From Marinobacter salarius (lineage in GTDB: Bacteria; Pseudomonadota; Gammaproteobacteria; Pseudomonadales; Oleiphilaceae): a stretch of 64,000 nt of DNA. How positions within the stretch are numbered: position 1 is the first letter of the stretch; every line of letters starts with the position of its first letter. The stretch is from positions 1,364,001 through 1,428,000 of the forward strand of contig NZ_CP136693.1 of assembly GCF_032922745.1 (NCBI RefSeq), read 5' to 3'. A model generated the notes under the pieces. It was given only the letters and a program-made list of their open reading frames with translations. It was not told the DNA's origin and ran no database searches. The position numbers and the translations under genes were made by a program. Positions 52,015 to 59,664 of the stretch are shown here, in pieces.

Positions 52015-53145
52015 TCAGCCTTGGGAAACCGTCGCCAGCGGTGGCACCTGCTGATGCAGGAACCATTTTTCGGTGACGACCTTGCGGGTGAACCAGTGGG
52101 ACCGCATCAGGGTGCTGGCCAATGGCATTTTGACCCAGTCCGGCACTTGCCAGCCCTCATCCTGAGGCATGGCGCGATTCCCAAAACGGCTGGCAATAGC
52201 TTCGCCGTAAGCCTGCAGTGCCTGGGCAGAATAATCCTCCTGGTCGCGAATAATGTCTGCCGCCATCAATGCGGACTCTATGGCAGGGCGAATACCTTCG
52301 CCGCTCTGAGTGTAAGCCAGGCCGGCGGAATCACCGATCAACAGCAGGCCGTCATCGGCCAGTGGTCTCTCCGCGTGGGCGTATAGCAGGTAGGCATGTC
52401 CTTTGAACTTGCCCGGTAAATCGGCCGGTATGCGTCCTTCGGATTTCATCTCCTCCACGAAGGCATTGAGGTGCTCGGTCAGTTTGTGATTGTCTTCCCG
52501 ACCAAGGCCAATATTGAGAAAATTACCTTTTCGGAACACCCAGGCATAGCCCTTCAGGTCGCGGCAGAACCAGAGCTCGGGGGTGTCGCCACGGGCTTCG
52601 CACACCTCGGCCTGTTGAGGCGTCATCTCGAATTCCACCTCTTTGGCCGCCACCACGACTTCGTGGCTGCCAGGGCCGTCTCCCATCAGCTTCGCCACCG
52701 GGCAGAAATGGCCCCCGGCACCTACGATCAGGGGTGCCTCCCAGGTATCGTTGATCACCCAGTTGCCATCGCGACGAACAATGGACTTGACCGGTGTGTT
52801 CAGTTGCTTCGGCACGGTTGTCCTGTCCAGAAGAAACGCATCGAACTCGCAGCGCCGTATGCCGTAACTGACAATGTCACCGTGGTCATTTTCTACCGCC
52901 GGTTGCCCCATCATGCCTATACGGAACCGCCGGATGGGCTGGAGGGTTCGCCCGGTGCCGTAGTGGTTGATGTCGATGTCGAGACTGTCCATCACCGCAG
53001 GGGTAACCCAGCCGGCGCAGGTCTTGTCCCGAGGGAAATCCTTCTTATCGATCACCAGAATGCGTTTGCCACTGTCCTGCAGTGCGTGGGCAAGCGTGGA
53101 GCCTGCGGGCCCGGCACCCACGATAATCAGGTCGTAGTAGTCCAT
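52015..53145 (-). CDS. Geranylgeranyl reductase-family FAD oxidoreductase
   Basis: A 376-residue flavoprotein of the geranylgeranyl reductase (GGR/FixC-like) family. FAD-binding GxGxxG is LIIVGAGPAGSTLAHAL, then FPRDKTCAGWVTP, which matches the GGR-type substrate-loop start, and LLLIGDSAGLAYTQSGEGIRPAIESALMAA as the second FAD motif. GGR enzymes saturate polyprenyl or lipid chains. It starts 2 nt after the cyclopropane synthase gene, so the pair is probably a lipid-modification unit. The natural lipid is unknown. Confidence 0.86.
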   Translation of the reverse strand: MDYYDLIIVGAGPAGSTLAHALQDSGKRILVIDKKDFPRDKTCAGWVTPAVMDSLDIDINHYGTGRTLQPIRRFRIGMMGQPAVENDHGDIVSYGIRRCEFDAFLLDRTTVPKQLNTPVKSIVRRDGNWVINDTWEAPLIVGAGGHFCPVAKLMGDGPGSHEVVVAAKEVEFEMTPQQAEVCEARGDTPELWFCRDLKGYAWVFRKGNFLNIGLGREDNHKLTEHLNAFVEEMKSEGRIPADLPGKFKGHAYLLYAHAERPLADDGLLLIGDSAGLAYTQSGEGIRPAIESALMAADIIRDQEDYSAQALQAYGEAIASRFGNRAMPQDEGWQVPDWVKMPLASTLMRSHWFTRKVVTEKWFLHQQVPPLATVSQG

Positions 53146-53147
53146 GA

Positions 53148-54467
53148 TTATGCCTCCGGAGCTGCGGGGGACGAATAGATATCCTGGCGGTTTTGTGGCA
53201 GTTGGTTGTTCCCGCCATGGGTGAAGACCACCTGGAACAGTTGCAGTGACCCGGCCCGGAAGGCGGCTATGGAGCCGGCGAGGTACATTTCCCAGGCCCG
53301 GGCAAAGTGCCCGTCGTACATCTCTGTGACCTTGTCCATGTTGCTTCTGTACCGTTCCATCCAGTGGGTCAGCGTCTGGGCGTAGTGCAGTCTGAGGTTT
53401 TCGACATCCAGCACCGAAAAGTCGCTGTGCTCGCAGATGCCCATGAACTCAGAGATACTCGGTGGGTAAGCGCCCGGAAAGATGCGTTTCTCAATCCAGG
53501 CGTTCATCAGCATGGGCCGGTTGCGGCCGATGCTGTGCAGTAACGCCAGGCCGCCCGGCTTCAGGGAGCGACTGATCAGCTCCGACAGTGCCTGGTAATT
53601 GTCCGTGCCGACATGCTCCAGCATGCCGATGGACACAAAGGCGTCGTATTGGCCGCTGATATTGCGATAGTCGTCTTCAACGTATTCAATCAGGTGCTCC
53701 AACTGCTGACGCCTGGCTTCTTCCCGGGCGTAGGTTAGCTGTTCTTTCGAGATGTTGTAGGAATGCACCTCTACGCCGTAGTTCCTGGCCATATAGCGCG
53801 CAAGACCACCCCAGCCACAGCCAGCTTCCACAACCGTCATGCCGGGTTTCAGCCGTAACTTGCGGCAAACGTGCTCCAGCTTGGCCAATTGGGCCTGTTC
53901 CAGGGTCAAATCCGGCGTTTCGTAATAGGCGCAGGTGTACTGCATTTCGGCATGATCCAGCCAGAGCCGGTAAAATTCGTTGCCCAGATCGTAATGGTGG
54001 TGAATGTTCTCCCGGGCTTCAGAAACGCCAGTAGAGCGGGGGTTATGGTTGCGCCACAGGGCTTCCAGCCATTTGGGCCATTTCTGCCTGGCGTTGTGAA
54101 TTGAGCGGTAAAGTGTCTCCATCAGCTCCGAAAGATCGCCATCTACCTGCAGTCTGCCTGCACTGTATAGATCTCCAAACGCCAGGTTGGGGTTGGTAAC
54201 CAGCGTAAACAGCGCCTTGGGGTCTGTCAGTTTGAGCGTAAAGCGGGCATGGCCTTCTTCAGGGTCAATGAATTCGTTGTTCCACAACTGGAACCGTAGC
54301 GGCGGTGACCCGGCCATGCGCATCAGCTTGGCGATCAGCCAGCGTTCATAACTGTGAGGCTCACGGTCCGCCTGCTGCTCTTCCAGGGGCAACGTCAGGA
54401 CGTGAGGCCTGTCCTCCGGTCGGTCGTTGGTGGACGCTGGGGGTTTCCGGGCGGTGCTTTGGCTCAT
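53148..54467 (-). CDS. Cyclopropane-fatty-acyl-phospholipid synthase family methyltransferase
   Basis: A 439-residue SAM-dependent enzyme of the CFA synthase family. The N-terminal lipid-binding domain has EGHARFTLKLTDPKALFTL and FGDLYSAGRLQVDGDL. The catalytic part starts HHYDLGNEFYRLWLD, then EAGCGWGGLARYMA for SAM and MLEHVG with the bicarbonate-site His/Glu, and HYAQTLTHWMERY. It is slightly longer than E. coli Cfa. It is the first gene of the pair with a GGR-type reductase. Confidence 0.89.
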   Translation of the reverse strand: MSQSTARKPPASTNDRPEDRPHVLTLPLEEQQADREPHSYERWLIAKLMRMAGSPPLRFQLWNNEFIDPEEGHARFTLKLTDPKALFTLVTNPNLAFGDLYSAGRLQVDGDLSELMETLYRSIHNARQKWPKWLEALWRNHNPRSTGVSEARENIHHHYDLGNEFYRLWLDHAEMQYTCAYYETPDLTLEQAQLAKLEHVCRKLRLKPGMTVVEAGCGWGGLARYMARNYGVEVHSYNISKEQLTYAREEARRQQLEHLIEYVEDDYRNISGQYDAFVSIGMLEHVGTDNYQALSELISRSLKPGGLALLHSIGRNRPMLMNAWIEKRIFPGAYPPSISEFMGICEHSDFSVLDVENLRLHYAQTLTHWMERYRSNMDKVTEMYDGHFARAWEMYLAGSIAAFRAGSLQLFQVVFTHGGNNQLPQNRQDIYSSPAAPEA

Positions 54468-54691
54468 GGATACATATCTCCCTTTTTCAGCTGGTTAATC
54501 ACGGACTGAAGTCGGCGGGCTTGGCCGACAGTGATTCAGCATCAGGGCGTGTCCCGATATCACAACTGAGAATCGCCTGCTTCGTCTTTAGTATAGAAAA
54601 CAAGCGTGTTTTGTCATATCCCCCCACACACCAAAGAATGGAGGGTTGCTATTGGGGCATTAGGTAAAAGGGGTAAAAGCGGGAATGGCGG

Positions 54692-54720
54692 GCAAAAAAA
54701 CCGGGGCTGCAAGGCCCCGG
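54692..54720 (-). terminator. Intrinsic terminator after dctM
   Basis: Read on the minus strand: CCGGGGC pairs with GCCCCGG around a 6-nt loop (54701-54720), followed by TTTTTTT (54694-54700). It ends the TRAP operon. Confidence 0.92.
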
Positions 54721-54750
54721 CTTGTCGGTGTGCTGTCGGCTGCGCCGACG

Positions 54751-56046
54751 TCAGTAGGTCGAGCTCATGCCAAACCATTCCGGGAAAATGACGATCATCG
54801 CCAGCACCAGTACCTGCATCAGGATAAACGGTAGTACCCCTTTGTAGATATCGGTGGTCTGTACACCGGGTGGTGATACGCCTTTGAGATAGAACAGACT
54901 GAACCCGAATGGGGGCGTCAGGAAACTGGTTTGCAGGTTCATGGCAATCAGAATCGCGAACCACAGCATGTTGATGCCCATGGCTTCCGCCACCGGTGCC
55001 AGGATCGGCACGATGATGAACGAAATTTCCACGAAGTCGATGAAGAAGCCCAGCACCAGGATGACCAGCATGGCCAGGATAATGAAGCCCCATTTTTCGC
55101 CGGGAAGCTGCAGTAGCCATTCTTCCAGCAGGTAATCGCCACCGGTGTAGCTGAACACCATCGAGAATGCGGTTGCACCCACGAGGATGGCGAACACCAT
55201 GGCAGTGACCTTCACCGTGTCCTTTGAGGCATCCCACACCATCTTGAAGGAGAACTGGCGGTAAATGATGGCCAGCACCACGGCGCCGACACCACCGAGC
55301 GCCGAAGATTCCGTGGGGGTGGCAATACCGGCAAAGATGGAGCCCAATACGACGATGATCAACGCCAGCGGCGGGATAATCGCCAGCAGCGCTGCACGGA
55401 TTTCCTTGCCCCGTGACAGTCCGCTGTCATCCGGCATGGCGGGGCCGGTTTCAGGCTTGAAGCGGGTGAGAACAAGGATGTAGATGATGTACAGACCGAC
55501 CAGCACCACACCTGGGATAACGGCTGCCCTGAAGAGGTCGCCAACCGGGAGCCCGAGCACGTCGCCAAGGATAATCAGGATAATCGAAGGCGGTACGATC
55601 TGGCCCAGTGTGCCGGACGCACAGATAGTGCCCGTGGCAAGCCGCTTGTCGTAGTTATGGGCCAGCATCACGGGGAGAGAGATCAGACCCATGGCTACCA
55701 CACTAGCACCGACGACGCCCGTTGATGCGGCGAGCAGGGCACCTACCAGGATGGTGGAAATGGCCAGGCCCCCTGGCAATCCACCGAACAGGCGGCCCAT
55801 GGAGGTCAGCAATTGCTCGGCCAGCCGCGTGCGTTGCAGGACCACACCCATGAAGATGAACAACGGCACCGCCATCAGCACCGTGTTCTGCATGACGCTC
55901 ATGATGCGATAGGGCATGAAAGCGAACAGATCCATGCCTTCGGCATAGATCCCGAAAAACAGGGCAACGCCGCCAAAGGTAAAGGCAACCGGGAAGCCCA
56001 GCATCAGAAGGAGGAGGGCGGCTCCGAACATAATCATACCGATCAT
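54751..56046 (-). CDS. dctM: TRAP transporter large permease DctM
   Basis: A 431-residue membrane protein of the DctM/TRAP large-subunit family, with about twelve hydrophobic spans. Family segments: PYRIMSVMQNTVLMAVPLFIFMGVVLQRTRLAEQLL, ASTGVVGASVVAMGLISLPVML, CASGTLGQIVPPSIILIILGDV, GIATPTESSALGGVGA. Overlaps dctQ by 4 nt (56043-56046). It drives Na+-dependent uptake of the organic acid bound by DctP. Confidence 0.93.
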   Translation of the reverse strand: MIGMIMFGAALLLLMLGFPVAFTFGGVALFFGIYAEGMDLFAFMPYRIMSVMQNTVLMAVPLFIFMGVVLQRTRLAEQLLTSMGRLFGGLPGGLAISTILVGALLAASTGVVGASVVAMGLISLPVMLAHNYDKRLATGTICASGTLGQIVPPSIILIILGDVLGLPVGDLFRAAVIPGVVLVGLYIIYILVLTRFKPETGPAMPDDSGLSRGKEIRAALLAIIPPLALIIVVLGSIFAGIATPTESSALGGVGAVVLAIIYRQFSFKMVWDASKDTVKVTAMVFAILVGATAFSMVFSYTGGDYLLEEWLLQLPGEKWGFIILAMLVILVLGFFIDFVEISFIIVPILAPVAEAMGINMLWFAILIAMNLQTSFLTPPFGFSLFYLKGVSPPGVQTTDIYKGVLPFILMQVLVLAMIVIFPEWFGMSSTY

Positions 56047-56588
56047 GCGAGACCCTCCGCGCCGTGCTTGGGCTCATAGGTCTTGTCGCCGGAGATAACC
56101 CGTATTGCGAAGGTCACCATGTTGAACCCGGCGATACCGGTAAACACCGCGGAAATCGGGATCACGCTCTTGATCACCCAGCGATGGGGTAGCCCACCCG
56201 GGTCGCCGCTGCCTTCGCCCATGCTGTAGGACTCAACGGCAAAATCGTAACCGTAGTTCCAGATCAGGTAGGCAAAGGGGATGACAAAGATAACAGCACC
56301 AACGATGTTGACCCAGGCTTTGGTCTTGTCACGCCAGCGGGTGTAGAAAACGTCTACGCGAACATGGCCGTCCGTGCGCAATGCGTAGGGGATGCCCAAC
56401 AGGAACACCACGGAATAGAGATGCCACTCCATTTCCTGCATACCGATCGAAACTTCATTGAAAGCGTAGCGGGCTACTACGTCGTAGAAGACGTTACCGG
56501 CCATCAGAATCATTGCGGCACAGGCCACCCAGCCGCAAAAAATGGACAGGGTGGCCAGGCCCTCGTCCAGCTTGATAATCCAACGCAT
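56043..56588 (-). CDS. dctQ: TRAP transporter small permease DctQ
   Basis: A 181-residue four-span small permease. Family features are LATLSIFCGWVACAAMILMAGNVFYDVVARYAF and EMEWHLYSVVFLLGIPYALRTDGHVRVDVFYTRW. ATG 56588 follows GGAGG; the ORF start at 56624 is not needed. It bridges DctP and DctM, with a stem-loop between dctP and dctQ. Confidence 0.9.
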   Translation of the reverse strand: MRWIIKLDEGLATLSIFCGWVACAAMILMAGNVFYDVVARYAFNEVSIGMQEMEWHLYSVVFLLGIPYALRTDGHVRVDVFYTRWRDKTKAWVNIVGAVIFVIPFAYLIWNYGYDFAVESYSMGEGSGDPGGLPHRWVIKSVIPISAVFTGIAGFNMVTFAIRVISGDKTYEPKHGAEGLA

Positions 56589-56636
56589 TGATTGTCCTCC
56601 GCCAGCGAGCCGGCGATTTTTCAATTGCTATAAACG

Positions 56637-56669
56637 ACAAAACCGGGATCACTGCTAGAGCGATCCCGG
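56637..56669 (-). terminator. Attenuating stem-loop between dctP and dctQ
   Basis: On the minus strand CCGGGATC pairs with GATCCCGG (56643-56669) and is followed by TTTTGT. A partial terminator here would give more binding protein than permease, as is common for TRAP and ABC operons. Confidence 0.75.
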
Positions 56670-56688
56670 CTCAGTTACTGCCGATATG

Positions 56689-57765
56689 TTACTCGACTTC
56701 TGCCATCGTGTTTAGGTAGGCCCGCTCGGAAATGTCCGTGTAGGCCCGGCTCTTCTCAAGATATTCCTGTTGGGATTTTACAATCTTTGCGGCTTGCTCA
56801 TTGTTCGCTGCCGCTTCTTTCAGGAGTTTCTCATTGGCCTCGTGCATGGCCTGGAAGATTTCCTCAGGGAATTTCTTGATCTGTACGTTCGGGTACTCTT
56901 CCTTGATGTTGGCCCAGGCTTCTGCGTTTGCGTGCTGAGAGTGAACCAGCATGTCGTAGGAGGCTGTGCGCATGGCGACGCGCATGATTTCACGAAGGTC
57001 GGCTGGCAGTTCTTCCCATACCTTCTTGTTCACCAGGAACTGCAGCTCCGTGGCGGGCTCGTGCCAGCCAGTGTAGTAATAGTCCGCAATTTGCTGGAAA
57101 CCGAGACGCAGATCCAGGGAAGGACCAACCCACTCAACCGCGTCAATGGTGTTGCGTTCCAGGGCTGTGTAAAGCTCGCCCGGTGGGATGTTGGTCGGAT
57201 TAACGCCTACTTCTGCAAACACCTCACCGGCGAAGCCAGGAATACGCATCTTCAGGCCCTGCAGGTCTTCGAGAGTGTTGATTTCCTTGCGAAACCAGCC
57301 GCCCATCTGAACGCCGGTGTTGCCACCCGGGAACGACAGCATGTTGTGGGGTTCGTAAACCTCCTGCATCAGTTCCATACCACCGCCGTGGTAGAACCAG
57401 GCGTATTGTTCCATCGCGTTCATGCCGAAAGGCATGCTGGTGAAGAACAGGGTGTTGGGTACTTTGCCTTTCCAGTAGTAGGACGCGGAATGACCCATGT
57501 CGTACTGGCCGGCCTTGACCATATCAAAGACACCGAAGGGCGCTTTGTGCTTGTTTGACGAGTCGATGCGGACCTTCAGGCGGCCGTCGGACATTTTTTC
57601 GACAGTTTCAGCGAACCGTTTGGTGGTGTCACCGAAAATCGGGAAGTTGGGCCCCCAGGTCTCGGCCAGGCGCAGGGTAAACGTGTCTTGAGCGAGGGCT
57701 TGTGTGGAAGCAAAGGTAGTTGCTACAGCCAGCACAGCCGCGGATAGAACAGAACGGATCTTCAT
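56689..57765 (-). CDS. dctP: TRAP transporter substrate-binding protein DctP
   Basis: A 358-residue periplasmic binding protein of the DctP/TakP group. Signal peptide MKIRSVLSAAVLAVATTFAS... ends near residue 26 (ALAQD). The TakP-like motif DAVEWVGPSLDLRLGF (about residue 215) and the ligand arginine in LKMRIPGFAGEVF suggest an alpha-keto acid or other organic acid as ligand, by resemblance only. First gene of dctPQM. Confidence 0.9.
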   Translation of the reverse strand: MKIRSVLSAAVLAVATTFASTQALAQDTFTLRLAETWGPNFPIFGDTTKRFAETVEKMSDGRLKVRIDSSNKHKAPFGVFDMVKAGQYDMGHSASYYWKGKVPNTLFFTSMPFGMNAMEQYAWFYHGGGMELMQEVYEPHNMLSFPGGNTGVQMGGWFRKEINTLEDLQGLKMRIPGFAGEVFAEVGVNPTNIPPGELYTALERNTIDAVEWVGPSLDLRLGFQQIADYYYTGWHEPATELQFLVNKKVWEELPADLREIMRVAMRTASYDMLVHSQHANAEAWANIKEEYPNVQIKKFPEEIFQAMHEANEKLLKEAAANNEQAAKIVKSQQEYLEKSRAYTDISERAYLNTMAEVE

Positions 57766-57834
57766 TGCTCTTCTAGCCTCTTTTGTCGTTGTTGTGTTGA
57801 GAGCCTCTCCCTCTGTCAGGGAAAGTAACTCCTA

Positions 57835-57864
57835 ATTCTAGTTCAAGTTATCAACAAACGTTAA
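57835..57864 (-). promoter_or_regulatory. Candidate sigma-70 promoter of dctP
   Basis: On the minus strand, TTAACG (57859-57864) lies 18 nt before TAGAAT (57835-57840). It would leave a leader of about 65 nt to the dctP ATG. Confidence 0.35.
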
Positions 57865-57923
57865 GAAACGGAATGAAAAACCCGCCTCTGTACGACCTAG
57901 GTCTTACGACTTTCTCCCGCTGG

Positions 57924-58064
57924 TCAGTGTGAGGCAATGTTCCTGGCCAGTACCATGGCGGAGGCGCCATCGCTGATAGTGGACACCGGATGGCGATACT
58001 CGACCAGCACCTTGAGGATGTCGCGGGTAATTTGCCGGTGCTTCTCAACCGCGCTGCACAGTTT
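57924..58064 (-). pseudogene. Remnant resembling a PA0069-type radical SAM protein
   Basis: One frame between stops encodes 46 residues including EKHRQITRDILKVLVEYRHPVS. This resembles the segment ITRxxLxVLxxxRxPVSIITK of spore-photolyase-like radical SAM proteins (PA0069 family) as I recall them, but the rest (SDGASAMVLARN) has drifted and both ends are cut. It is a short fragment with no catalytic CxxxCxxC part. Confidence 0.4.
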
Positions 58065-58412
58065 TCACGTGGACTGTGTACATGTGACTTAAGTCTCTGA
58101 TTATCATTTGAAGTTCAGGAAGATTTGAATAAAGGACGTGTATACACTCTGGGGCCTCTTTAATATGTATAGAACGGCGCTCGTTTGTACACATCCGGAC
58201 TCTCGGTTGCGCTTTTCAACTGAGCCAGCGATTTTCACATCGGTAGAACCGCTGCGCTCAACAAATGACCCGCATTGAAATGCAGCCTCAGCATACGAAT
58301 TCGCATAGTTTTTTTGAGTTCCCCAAGTTTTGTTCATAGGTATAGTGTGAGGCAGGAGATCGCATGGAAAGGTTTTGTCAGGAAGATAGACGAGGTGGCG
58401 AGTGCTTTTTAC
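58065..58412. other. Gene-poor AT-rich stretch between remnants
   Basis: About 350 nt with no recognisable gene. A 77-codon minus-strand ORF (58104-58337) has no features I can name. Base composition is more AT-rich than the neighbouring genes, which fits decayed or acquired sequence. Confidence 0.5.
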
Positions 58413-58499
58413 TCATGCGCGCGCACCCTTCAGGTAGGCCTGAGGATCATGGCCATTCAGCTTCGCTGACTCGATCAGGGTCATGTCGGCAGCAGCACA
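58413..58499 (-). mobile_element. IS66-type transposase C-terminal remnant
   Basis: On the minus strand the frame ending at TGA 58413-58415 reads AAADMTLIESAKLNGHDPQAYL, the conserved C-terminal region of IS66 TnpC (TLIETAKLNGxDPxAYL). Only about 28 residues are kept, with no terminal repeats or other IS66 genes. Its position suggests an IS66-type insertion or recombination removed the 3' part of the adjacent lnt copy. Confidence 0.65.
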
Positions 58500-59613
58500 C
58501 TGACATTGGAAAGCGGACCTTTTTGCCGAGACCGAGCGGGCTTTTTAGGGTGCCCTGAATAGGCATTCAGGATGTGCGCTTCCTGTCCCGGCGTGAAATC
58601 TGACATGGGCGCGCCGAGCACGTCGAAGGCCGAACCAAAGAAGTCCCGAAACGGAACATACTCACCGAAGGGTACCAGGTGGCGTTTGTAGTAAAGGCCT
58701 GAGGGATCGGAGAGGCTCGCCACCGCATTGTAGGCACGACCCTCCGATTCACGTACCGGGACGCCAATCAATAACGAGGTGCCTGCTTGATCGGCTAATA
58801 CCTTAAGCTCAGCAAGATATTCCTTGGCCTGGTCATGCCACATCGGGATTGCCGATTCTGGCCAGATAACGATATCGGCCCCGAGATGCTCTATGGTAAG
58901 CGCCTGATAGCGCTCAAACGTGATCTCCCGGTAGTCCCGATCCCATTTCTTGTCTTGCTTGAGGTTTCCCTGCAAGAGGGCGACATTAATTGGGTCTGCG
59001 GCTGGTTGCGTCCACTCGCGATCCAGCAGCTGCAAGCCGGCGAAGGTTGAGACTATAACACTGCACCGATTACCGCAGCACCGCGCAGGCTTGGCGCCAA
59101 GACAATCCACGCAAGCCCAGCAGCGAAAAGTGCGACGAGAAAGCTCACGCCAAGCACGCCAAAGACAGGAGCGATAGTCGCAAGTGTGGTGTCGGTCTGG
59201 CTGTAGCCGATAAAGAGCCAGGGAAAGCCAGTTAAGAACCAGGTACGCATCCATTCACTCAGCACCCATGCCGCCGGCAGCCCTATCCAGAGCGCGATTG
59301 TGTCCATCTCAGGGCGCAGTCGGCGCACGAAATACGCAACGCCCCATGGAAAGAGAGCGAGCAGGGAAACAAAGGCCGCCGTGGCTAAAACTGCCACCAC
59401 GGGGCCATTGCCATACTGGCTGATGCTGATATAGACCCAAGAGACACCCACGCCGTAGTAGCCAAGGCCAAAGAGGTAGGCAGACCACAGCGCTAGCAAT
59501 CTTGAAGATTGCGCGGTCAGAACAAAAAACGTTGCCAGAGCGATCACCGCAAGCCATGCCCAGCCCACAGGGGCAAACGCAAGCGACATGGCACTCCCAG
59601 CAAGCAGAGCCAT
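58481..59613 (-). pseudogene. lnt: Apolipoprotein N-acyltransferase (lnt), frameshifted and truncated
   Basis: The N-terminal part (59613 to about 59053) has the Lnt membrane domain: MSLAFAPVGWAWLAVIAL, SWVYISISQYGNGP, TGFPWLFIGYSQTD. A one-base shift near 59055 is needed to reach the nitrilase part in another frame (NVALLQGN, VIWPESAIPMW with the catalytic Glu, YKRHLVPFGEYVPF with the Lys). Homology stops at about 58580, before the third catalytic residue, the Cys of AICYE in E. coli. The tail runs into the IS66 remnant. It follows the RND gene on the same strand; it cannot encode active Lnt. A functional lnt should exist elsewhere. Confidence 0.82.
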
Positions 59614-59664
59614 CAGCCCGGCAGAAGTGGCTGCTAGCGCACACTCGGGTACAACCGGAAGCAG

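Noticed and set aside
57924..58064. Thiolase fragment
   Set aside because: SDGASAMVLA is reminiscent of thiolases, but the preceding segment (TRDILKVLVEYRHPVS) fits radical SAM proteins better; kept only as a low-confidence remnant.
58104..58337. 77-residue minus-strand ORF as a gene
   Set aside because: No homology I can recognise, no clear ribosome site, and it lies in AT-rich debris between remnants.
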